Positions 1-4,777 of a stretch of 9,465 nucleotides of DNA are shown here, piece after piece. A program made the position numbers and the translations under genes. Below the pieces are notes generated by a model, which was not told where the DNA came from, made no database searches, and saw nothing but the letters and a program-made list of their open reading frames with translations. Position 1 is the first letter of the stretch, and each line of letters opens with the position of its first letter. This stretch comes from Methanosarcina sp. Lineage in GTDB: Archaea; Halobacteriota; Methanosarcinia; Methanosarcinales; Methanosarcinaceae. The stretch covers positions 1 through 9,465 of the forward strand of contig DUGS01000149.1 in assembly GCA_013331265.1 (NCBI GenBank), read 5' to 3'.

Positions 1-17
1 CGCACTCCCATAGCAGT

Positions 18-35
18 AAATAATAATAAAAATAT
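18..35 (-). terminator. Possible T-rich terminator after the DNA glycosylase gene
   Basis: Read on the minus strand, the bases about 30 to 50 nt past the stop codon of the glycosylase gene are a T-rich stretch with a run of five Ts. Archaeal RNA polymerase commonly terminates at such U-tracts without a strong hairpin. No clear stem-loop precedes it. The rest of bases 1-65 shows no recognisable feature. Confidence 0.3.
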
Positions 36-65
36 CCTTTGGCTTTGGAGAGCAGGCAGAGATAC

Positions 66-542
66 TTAATGCCTGAAAACAGCTTTCCACACCGATTCTC
101 TATTTTTTGAAAATCTCCGGTTTGCTCCGCTTGAGGAAGGAAGGACTTTTGTTTCATACCCCATTTTCCGGATAAGGGATTCGTATTCCCCCGCCTTTTT
201 GCCGTTAAAGCAGACCAGTCTGAGAGCCGGAGCCAGTTCTTTCAGTTTTGAAAAGTCGTTTAGTTCTTCATCGCCTATCCCAGCATCGAGGCTTCCTTCC
301 CTGTCTCCTGCTTTAAACACATCCCAGAGCCCAATCCCGCCGTGCCTCAGGACTTCAAGCCTTCTATCGTAGTCCATGCCCTGTAAGTCTTCTCCAAGAG
401 CCTTCCCAAGCAATCTCCAGAAGTCGTTTCCGGGGTTTCCGTAGTACTGCTGTTTCCGGATGGACTCATCACTGGGAAGGGAACCCAGAATAAGGATATC
501 GGCATTTTTATCAAGAACTGGAGGAAAGCCTCTTTTTATCAT
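66..542 (-). CDS. Hypoxanthine (deaminated-base) DNA glycosylase, UDG superfamily family 6
   Basis: This 158-residue protein matches the single-domain DNA glycosylase family described from Methanosarcina barkeri (family 6, HDG), which excises hypoxanthine from deaminated adenine rather than uracil and starts base-excision repair. Motif 1 is GSLPS at residues 20-24. A helix-entry motif YYGNPGNDFW lies at 33-42 and contains N39, the same position as the Asn shown to be essential in the M. barkeri enzyme. Motif 2 is PSSSGANRRF at 135-144. Length is normal, so the gene looks complete. The start is ATG at 540-542; no good Shine-Dalgarno lies just upstream, so a short-leader or leaderless transcript is possible. 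It is transcribed away from the glycosyltransferase gene across a 288-bp gap and appears to be monocistronic. Substrate preference is inferred from the family. A generic Mug/UDG-like glycosylase label is the fallback. Confidence 0.87.
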   Translation of the reverse strand: MIKRGFPPVLDKNADILILGSLPSDESIRKQQYYGNPGNDFWRLLGKALGEDLQGMDYDRRLEVLRHGGIGLWDVFKAGDREGSLDAGIGDEELNDFSKLKELAPALRLVCFNGKKAGEYESLIRKMGYETKVLPSSSGANRRFSKNRESVWKAVFRH

Positions 543-817
543 GGTAAAGAAAGCTGGGTTTTAGAACTACTTTAATCTTTATTTCATGTCTTATTTTCAT
601 TCTGTATTCATAAAGTGATTTTAAAACTTCACCCTAAGACAGGAGCTAAGTATTCGAGAGAATTTAATTTACAGATTATACTTCCGTTACATTTAAAATA
701 ACTTTCACCATGAACCATACTATACAGGTGAACTTTGATTTAAAGAAAAGCGTATACAGGGCATCTGACTGGAAAAAGGTCAGAAGAAAGTGAATTAGAA
801 AAATATATTTGGAAAGG

Positions 818-822
818 GGAGG
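818..822 (+). promoter_or_regulatory. Shine-Dalgarno site for the glycosyltransferase
   Basis: GGAGG lies 8 nt before the ATG at 831 and fixes that start. An AT-rich TATA-like stretch at 798-810 is too close to be the promoter if this site is transcribed, so the true promoter lies further upstream in the 543-830 gap. I could not place it. Confidence 0.75.
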
Positions 823-830
823 ATGCCGGA

Positions 831-1970
831 ATGAAAATAATGATTTTCATATGCGGAGAAGGGCTTGGCCACACAAGCCGCTGCCTTGCACTTGGAAAAG
901 AGCTCCTGGCTGCCGGGCATGAGATCAAATTCGGGGCTTACGGTTACTCGAAGGAACTGGTCGAAAAGACCGGGTATAGAGCACAGGAAATACCTTCGGA
1001 AATAAAACTGGTTGGAAAAGCTGGAGGGCTTGACCTGGCAGGCTCAATTGAAGCAACCCTCAAAAACGCCCAGATTCTCGGGGGCCCAAAGGTCCTTAAG
1101 CTTATCAGAGACTTCAAACCGGATGTGGTGGTTTCGGACAGCTATTACCTTGGGACTCTTGCTGCCATGGTCCTTAAGATCCCTGTGTATCTTATAATCA
1201 ACCAGTCGAATATGGAAGAGTTTTTCAAAAACAGGGGAGTTCCTATAAGGCTTCTCGGAGAGCTGACAAAAAAGTTCTACAAAGAGGTCTTTGAAAAAAC
1301 TGATAAAATAATTATTCCTGATTACCCCCTGCCATATACGGTTTGCAGGAAAAATCTGAATTTTGCTCCCAGGCTCCGGGAAAAGCTGTTCTACAGCGGC
1401 CCCCTTGTAAGAGAGAAATACGAAGAAGTAGACCAGATCCCCCTGGAAAAACCTCATGTTGTTTCCCTGATTGGAGGCTTTGGGTACAGGGAACCGATCT
1501 TCAGGAAAATGCTCACCACTGCTGCACTCGATCCCGGGATTAACTACACGCTCATTTCAGGGCCCAACCTTGACCCCTCAAAGTTCAGGGAAATTCCGAA
1601 AAATGTTCAGCTTCTAAGGTTTGTAGAAGATACTTTTCCGTATATCAAGAGTTCGGATGCCGTTATAGCTCCCGGCGGGCACAGTACAATGATGGAGGCT
1701 TTAAGCTTCGGGGTTCCCATCCTCTCTTTCCCGGACGAGGGACACAGCGAACAGGAGAACAATGCTGCAGTGATTGAAGAGGAAGGCTACGGAAGGATGC
1801 TCAGCTACTCTACTCCACCTGAGGTGATTCTGGAATGCATCCGGGAAGTCCTTGAAGATGAAAAATATAGGAACAAAGTAGAAAGGTTGCAGCGGCTTGC
1901 AGCTGAGCTTGAAGGCCCAAAAGCGATCAGAGAATTGCTGGAAAAAGAAGTGGGGAAAAAAGTTTCCTGA
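831..1970 (+). CDS. GT-B glycosyltransferase, MJ1255 family (GT28/MurG-like)
   Basis: The 379-residue product has the two-Rossmann-domain layout of MurG-like GT-B glycosyltransferases and closely resembles the archaeal MJ1255-type family of uncharacterised transferases. The N-terminal acceptor-domain loop is GEGLGHTSR at 9-17, equivalent to the glycine-rich loop of MurG. The C-terminal nucleotide-sugar domain begins near VSLIGGFG (211-218). It carries APGGHSTMMEALSFGVP (280-296) and the EQ..NA element at 307-312, which usually contacts the sugar nucleotide. No signal peptide or membrane segment is seen, so it is probably cytosolic or peripheral to the membrane. ATG with a strong Shine-Dalgarno supports the start. 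The stop is 29 bp from the stop of the convergent HAD gene. Donor and acceptor cannot be deduced; protein or lipid glycosylation at the cell envelope is plausible but inferred. Confidence 0.86.
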   Translation: MKIMIFICGEGLGHTSRCLALGKELLAAGHEIKFGAYGYSKELVEKTGYRAQEIPSEIKLVGKAGGLDLAGSIEATLKNAQILGGPKVLKLIRDFKPDVVVSDSYYLGTLAAMVLKIPVYLIINQSNMEEFFKNRGVPIRLLGELTKKFYKEVFEKTDKIIIPDYPLPYTVCRKNLNFAPRLREKLFYSGPLVREKYEEVDQIPLEKPHVVSLIGGFGYREPIFRKMLTTAALDPGINYTLISGPNLDPSKFREIPKNVQLLRFVEDTFPYIKSSDAVIAPGGHSTMMEALSFGVPILSFPDEGHSEQENNAAVIEEEGYGRMLSYSTPPEVILECIREVLEDEKYRNKVERLQRLAAELEGPKAIRELLEKEVGKKVS

Positions 1971-1985
1971 AAGAGAGTTATCATG

Positions 1986-1991
1986 AAAAAA
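1986..1991 (-). terminator. T6 tract ending the HAD hydrolase gene
   Basis: On the minus strand a run of six Ts begins about 9 nt after the HAD stop codon, inside the 29-bp gap between the two convergent genes. No matching T-run exists on the plus strand here, so the glycosyltransferase transcript probably runs into the antisense of the HAD gene. Confidence 0.45.
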
Positions 1992-1999
1992 TACGAGTC

Positions 2000-2659
2000 T
2001 CATTTGACTTGCGGCCCTTCGGGTATGAGGCTTTTCAGGTAATCAAGCAGGGCAGCATGGTCTTCGAGCGCGAGGTCTGCATGCTGCACCTTCTCAGGTT
2101 CGAGCATACTTGCAACTGCAACGCAGTAAAGCCCTGCCCTTTTGGCAGCCGTAATGCCGAGAGGTGCATTTTCAATTACAATACACTCATTCCTTGTCAG
2201 ATTAAGCATCTCAAGCGCTTTGAGATACGGGTCCGGGTCCGGTTTCCCGCGTTCCAGATCGCTTCCGTTAACAACAACTTCAAAGTAACCTGAAAAAAAC
2301 TTATTTATTATTTTTTCTACGGTATCCCGGCTCGATCCGGAAACCACAGCAAGCTTGAAGTGCCGTTTCAGTTCATCCAGGCAGTCCGGAATGCCTTCAA
2401 AGGGCTTTATCCTGTTAAATTCCAGGGCTTCGCGTTTCTTTTCAGGCAGCTGCTCAAAATGTTCTGGCTCAGGCTCTTTTCCGGCTTTTTCAAAAATTGA
2501 TTTAATCAGCCTTTTATTGTTTGAACCTTCGAGCTCGTAAATATCTTCCCTGCTAATGGTGATACCAGCATCCTGGAAAGCTTTTATCCATGCGTCGGCC
2601 TGGAAACGCATGGAGTCCACAAGAACCCCGTCCACATCGAAAATGATTGCTTTTAACAT
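2000..2659 (-). CDS. HAD-superfamily hydrolase, beta-phosphoglucomutase-like subfamily
   Basis: The 219-residue protein is a HAD-fold phosphotransferase with a helical cap. Motif I is DVDGV with nucleophile D8 and acid/base D10. Motif II is the Ser of VVSGSS (S107). Motif III is K139 in GKPDPDP. Motif IV is IENAPLG with E163 and N164. The cap lies at about 16-85 and contains EGSNNKRL (44-51), similar to the substrate loop of beta-phosphoglucomutases. The second acidic residue of motif IV, usually Asp, is Asn here. Likely reactions are dephosphorylation of a small phosphorylated metabolite or a hexose-phosphate mutase step; the sequence does not decide between them. Length is normal. ATG start; no Shine-Dalgarno, but a TATA-like box about 30 nt upstream suggests a leaderless or very short-leader mRNA. 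The gene is convergent with the glycosyltransferase. Confidence 0.85.
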   Translation of the reverse strand: MLKAIIFDVDGVLVDSMRFQADAWIKAFQDAGITISREDIYELEGSNNKRLIKSIFEKAGKEPEPEHFEQLPEKKREALEFNRIKPFEGIPDCLDELKRHFKLAVVSGSSRDTVEKIINKFFSGYFEVVVNGSDLERGKPDPDPYLKALEMLNLTRNECIVIENAPLGITAAKRAGLYCVAVASMLEPEKVQHADLALEDHAALLDYLKSLIPEGPQVK

Positions 2660-2672
2660 CTATTGAATAGAT
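2658..2672. promoter_or_regulatory. 15-bp palindrome overlapping the HAD start codon
   Basis: ATCTAT, three bases, then ATAGAT form a perfect 6-bp inverted repeat. It overlaps the ATG and the predicted transcription start of the HAD gene. This position would suit a repressor site or a small hairpin masking the start. It is short and AT-rich, so chance is a real alternative. Confidence 0.3.
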
Positions 2673-2686
2673 CGTTATGATTTATG

Positions 2687-2695
2687 ATATATTTT
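2687..2695 (-). promoter_or_regulatory. TATA box of the HAD gene
   Basis: AAAATATAT on the minus strand lies about 28-36 nt before the ATG at 2659. That puts the expected start of transcription within a few bases of the start codon. It fits the absence of a Shine-Dalgarno. Confidence 0.5.
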
Positions 2696-2698
2696 ATG

Positions 2699-2722
2699 AA
2701 AAATCAGAACTTGTCAAAGTTC
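2699..2722 (-). terminator. Hairpin plus T5 terminator of the small membrane protein gene
   Basis: On the minus strand GAACTT and AAGTTC form a perfect 6-bp stem with a 4-nt loop. After three bases a run of five Ts follows. It lies about 30-55 nt after the stop of the 62-residue membrane protein gene and separates that gene from the HAD promoter. Confidence 0.55.
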
Positions 2723-2753
2723 CTGCCATGGAAGTTTCAAATTAACGTGATCC

Positions 2754-2942
2754 TCACCTCAGATATTTCTCATAAAGAAGCCCGCCCAGCCAGTACCCGA
2801 TAAAAGCAAAAATAAGAGTTCCCGGCGCGTAAACAGGATATCCGGCTCCTTCAAAACGGAAAAATAAGTTGAAAAAAACAAGATAAAAAACCAGAAAAAT
2901 TAAAAATCCTCCAATTTCGGCATACATTTTCTTAAGTTTCAA
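2754..2942 (-). CDS. Small two-helix membrane protein, TTG start
   Basis: A 62-residue protein of unknown function. It has a basic N-terminus (KLKK), a first hydrophobic helix at about 11-29 rich in Phe and Leu, a short polar loop with FEGAGYPVYAPG, a second helix at about 40-57, and a basic C-terminal end (EKYLR). This is a plausible hairpin-type integral membrane protein with both ends in the cytosol. The start is TTG at 2940-2942. A full AGGAGGT site stands upstream of it at normal to slightly long spacing, while the only in-frame ATG (2925-2927) is too far from that site. It follows msrB on the same strand with about 100 bp between, and the gap holds repeats and hairpins. I recognise no family. 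The strong ribosome site, the complete hydropathy pattern and a terminator behind it argue that it is real. Confidence 0.62.
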   Translation of the reverse strand: MKLKKMYAEIGGFLIFLVFYLVFFNLFFRFEGAGYPVYAPGTLIFAFIGYWLGGLLYEKYLR

Positions 2943-2952
2943 ATTTACCAGG

Positions 2953-2959
2953 ACCTCCT
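2953..2959 (-). promoter_or_regulatory. Shine-Dalgarno deciding a TTG start
   Basis: AGGAGGT on the minus strand is close to a perfect match to the archaeal anti-SD. It is 10 nt before the TTG at 2942 and 25 nt before the first ATG. It favours TTG as the start of the small membrane protein. Confidence 0.65.
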
Positions 2960-2977
2960 TTCCCTGATCTAAAGTTT

Positions 2978-3033
2978 CCCTGAAGCTCTGAATTCTGAAG
3001 CTCTGATGCCCTGATACTCTGCATTCTTCAGGG
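2978..3033 (-). repeat. 15-bp tandem repeats enclosed by 8-bp inverted arms
   Basis: Two near-identical 15-bp units (2981-2995 and 2996-3010, sharing TGAAGCTCTGA) are followed by a decayed third (3011-3025). They are enclosed by perfect inverted arms CCCTGAAG (2978-2985) and CTTCAGGG (3026-3033). A competing 6-bp hairpin uses CCCTGA at 3009-3014 with TCAGGG at 3028-3033. The element sits just past the msrB stop and before the small membrane gene, so it may act as a processing or termination element. Confidence 0.6.
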
Positions 3034-3043
3034 ATTTACTCTT

Positions 3044-3472
3044 TCACCTCTTTTCCTTTCCCGTTTCTTCTTCCTTCTTGAAACCAAGAGAAACAGAATT
3101 AATACAGTAACGCTTCCCGGTTGGTGCAGGCCCATCCTCAAAAACGTGCCCGATGTGACTTCCACAGCGAGAGCAGACCACCTCGATTCTGTTCATAAAA
3201 TAGCTGGTATCTTCCTTAAGCCGGACCCTGTCACTGGAAATCACATCATAGAAACTTGGCCAGCCGGTTCCGGACTCAAATTTGGTATCCGAAGAAAAAA
3301 GTTCCTGCCCGCAGGCAGCGCAGGTATAGACCCCTTTTTCTTTATTATAGCACAGGTTGCCTGAAAAGGGCCTTTCCGTTCCTTTCTGCCTCAGGACATG
3401 GTATTGCTCAGGAGTGAGAACATTTTTCCACTCCTCTTCGGACTTCTCAATTCTGTTCTGTACCAGTCGCAA
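3044..3472 (-). CDS. msrB: Peptide methionine-R-sulfoxide reductase MsrB
   Basis: A 142-residue cytosolic enzyme that reduces the R epimer of methionine sulfoxide in proteins, using a thioredoxin-type reductant. The SelR fold is complete. Two CxxC zinc-binding pairs are seen (C51/C54 and C100/C103), along with the substrate motif SGTGWPSF (67-74), the GHVFEDGP loop (108-115) and the catalytic Cys in RYCINS (C123). The frequent resolving Cys, found before GWPSF in many bacterial enzymes, is Thr here (T69). The only other Cys outside the zinc site is C41. The start is uncertain: there is no ATG. A TTG at 3472 sits only 1 nt from a GGGGGT tract, whereas a CTG two codons later is 7 nt away. The conserved domain begins later, so the function call is unaffected. 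It lies downstream of the isf-type gene with its own TATA box. Confidence 0.95.
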   Translation of the reverse strand: MRLVQNRIEKSEEEWKNVLTPEQYHVLRQKGTERPFSGNLCYNKEKGVYTCAACGQELFSSDTKFESGTGWPSFYDVISSDRVRLKEDTSYFMNRIEVVCSRCGSHIGHVFEDGPAPTGKRYCINSVSLGFKKEEETGKEKR

Positions 3473-3473
3473 A

Positions 3474-3478
3474 CCCCC
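3474..3478 (-). promoter_or_regulatory. G5 ribosome-binding tract at the msrB start
   Basis: AAGGGGGT on the minus strand differs from the ideal AGGAGGT by one base. It is 1 nt from the TTG (3470-3472) but 7 nt from a CTG in the same frame (3464-3466). If it is the ribosome site, it favours CTG over TTG. Confidence 0.4.
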
Positions 3479-3506
3479 TTTATATATGAAATTTAATATA
3501 ACTTAA

Positions 3507-3513
3507 TTATATA
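3507..3513 (-). promoter_or_regulatory. TATA box of msrB
   Basis: TATATAA on the minus strand is about 35 nt before the msrB start region. It predicts transcription from around 3483, giving a roughly 10-nt leader that still contains the G-tract. A second TATA-like stretch at 3481-3487 is too close to the start. Confidence 0.45.
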
Positions 3514-3551
3514 GGAAAAATTAATTTTCCGCAGGCCAGGGGTAAAATCTT

Positions 3552-3600
3552 GCCCAGATAGAGGTTGGGCTGTTTGTCCTGATCCTGATTGTTTTCAATC
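3552..3600. repeat. Two small hairpins between isf and msrB
   Basis: GCCCA (3552-3556) pairs with TGGGC (3566-3570) around a 9-nt loop, and GATTG (3587-3591) pairs with CAATC (3596-3600) around TTTT. A CCTGAT doublet lies between them. They sit downstream of the isf T-tracts and upstream of the msrB promoter. Their role is unknown. Confidence 0.4.
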
Positions 3601-3610
3601 TCTTTTGGTT

Positions 3611-3660
3611 TAAAAAAGAAATAAATTGAAAAGTAAAAAGGTGGAAAAAAGAAAACTGAA
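3611..3660 (-). terminator. T-rich terminator of the isf-type gene
   Basis: Directly after the stop of the flavoprotein gene the minus strand carries several T-runs (six, five, four and six Ts) within 50 nt. This is the usual archaeal oligo-U termination signal and needs no stem-loop. Confidence 0.55.
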
Positions 3661-3663
3661 ACT

Positions 3664-4287
3664 TTAGATAGACGGCGTCAAACCCGACTCGTCTCCTCTA
3701 TACTGCAAGCCCCGAAGATATGAAGTCGATATCAGTTTTCCGAGATCCCTGGATTTTTCCAGCAACCTGGGCCTGAAAGTGACTTCAAGATTATCCGTAC
3801 CTGCTGCAACGATAATCTCCAGAACATCGAAACCCAGATAGTAAAGAAGACCCGCTGTATATTCAAAATAGGGTTCAAAGGCATCCCTATCCGGAATTCC
3901 CTGAGTAAAGACGAGAATCAGTTTTTTATTATCAAGCCTGCTCGAAAAATTCGGCCTTAAGAAAGCTGTCATGCGGTCAATAAGGAGTTTTGTCTGGGCT
4001 GTCATCTGCCACATATATACAGGAGAGCCGAGTACAACAGTATCTGCTTCTTCAATTTGTTGATAAAGTTCCTGCATATCATCGTCTATTACGCAGCAGC
4101 CATTCTCCTGGCACCTGTGACAGGCGTCACAGCCTTTGATGTCAAGAGAGGCAAGATTATAAGTTACGGCTTCTGCCCCATTTTCTGCAGCTCCTTCGAG
4201 AATTGCATTCACAATTTTTGCGGTATTACCATCGACTTTAGGACTACCCACCAATCCAAGAACTTTAATGCTAGAACCCCCATTCAA
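3664..4287 (-). CDS. Isf-type iron-sulfur flavoprotein (NADPH-dependent FMN reductase family)
   Basis: The protein is up to 207 residues and has a flavodoxin-like fold. The FMN phosphate loop is GSPKVDGNT (14-22), and a second flavin-contacting loop is GSPVYMWQMT (87-96). Between them is the compact cysteine motif of the Methanosarcina iron-sulfur flavoprotein Isf: C53, C56, C59 and C64/C65 followed by VIDDDM, expected to bind one 4Fe-4S cluster. Family members accept electrons from ferredoxin and reduce oxygen, peroxide or other acceptors, so a role in oxidative-stress electron transfer is likely but inferred. Two adjacent cysteines stand where Isf has one; C65 aligns best with Isf. The start shown is TTG. 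Homologues normally begin at the equivalent of I7, and an ATT codon there (4267-4269) has a G5 tract 7 nt upstream, so the real protein may be about 201 residues. It looks monocistronic. Confidence 0.86.
   Translation of the reverse strand: MNGGSSIKVLGLVGSPKVDGNTAKIVNAILEGAAENGAEAVTYNLASLDIKGCDACHRCQENGCCVIDDDMQELYQQIEEADTVVLGSPVYMWQMTAQTKLLIDRMTAFLRPNFSSRLDNKKLILVFTQGIPDRDAFEPYFEYTAGLLYYLGFDVLEIIVAAGTDNLEVTFRPRLLEKSRDLGKLISTSYLRGLQYRGDESGLTPSI
4277..4281 (-). promoter_or_regulatory. G5 ribosome-binding tract at the isf start
   Basis: GGGGGT on the minus strand lies inside the longest reading frame, 3 nt after the TTG at 4285-4287. It is 7 nt before the ATT (4267-4269) that matches the usual start of the family. 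An ATG at 4281-4283 is out of frame. The site argues for ATT initiation. Confidence 0.4.
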
Positions 4288-4565
4288 ATTTTAAATATTT
4301 GATATTAAACATTTTTACACAAAAGTATAAACTACCAATCAGAATAAAAACGTTTCTCTTATTGAAAAAAATGAGCTAGTGCATAGGAACCCATAGTTAG
4401 GAAATGAATGAAGACAAAAGAGAAAAAGAGAAAAATAACTCTGCTGATTTGTCCATACTGATTTCTTTTTTTCAAGGTTTCAAACTCAGCCATATATATT
4501 TTCACAGCCATTGATTAACTCGTTAAACCGGCCTATTGCCACTTGATCCTGTGTCATTATCAATA

Positions 4566-4609
4566 GAAGAGACGGAGCTATTGATATGAAGAGACAGAGC
4601 TATTGATAT
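4566..4609. repeat. 22-bp tandem duplication (two copies, one mismatch)
   Basis: Copy 1 is 4566-4587 and copy 2 is 4588-4609; they differ at one base (GACGGAGC versus GACAGAGC). Each copy ends with CTATTGATA. A reverse complement, TATCAATAG, stands just before copy 1 (4558-4566), so either copy can form a 9-bp stem with it. Confidence 0.75.
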
Positions 4610-4633
4610 CAACTTCAACAAAACCGGGACAAT

Positions 4634-4692
4634 GAAAAAAAGAAGGAAAGAAGAGGCTAAAAAAAGAGGAAAGAAAAAAGAAAAAGAAAAAA
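4634..4692 (-). terminator. Poly-T terminator of the surface protein gene
   Basis: The plus strand is almost pure A/G here, so the minus transcript is a long U-rich tract with several runs of five to seven Us. It is preceded on the minus strand by an A-rich stretch (4694-4720) that can pair with it. The gene ends about 85 nt earlier, at 4778. Confidence 0.6.
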
Positions 4693-4777
4693 CTTTTTTA
4701 CTTTTTTCCATCTTTTTTCTTCACTTTTTCACTTTTACTGTGTTTCTCCTACCAGACTTCCATTTTCTGATTTCGGT

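Larger units (their letters stand above)
4303..4777. other. 475-bp gene-free region with repeats
   Basis: No credible gene is seen on either strand. The region contains upstream sequence of the isf-type gene at its left end, a 22-bp tandem duplication with an 8-9 bp inverted repeat (4558-4609), and a polypurine block followed by a polypyrimidine block (4634-4749) that ends the surface-protein gene. A plus-strand frame starting at 4632 is only Lys/Glu then Phe/Leu low complexity and overlaps the surface-protein gene. Confidence 0.7.

Noticed and set aside
1044..1457. Minus-strand frame of 137 codons inside the glycosyltransferase gene
   Set aside because: It is antisense to a conserved GT-B protein. 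The translation has no family features and no ribosome site.
2978..3033. CRISPR-like repeat array
   Set aside because: The units are only 15 bp and contiguous, with no unique spacers and no cas genes nearby.
3044..4287. msrB and the isf-type gene as a two-gene oxidative-stress operon
   Set aside because: They are separated by about 190 bp with T-rich terminator tracts after isf and a separate TATA box before msrB, so co-transcription is not supported.
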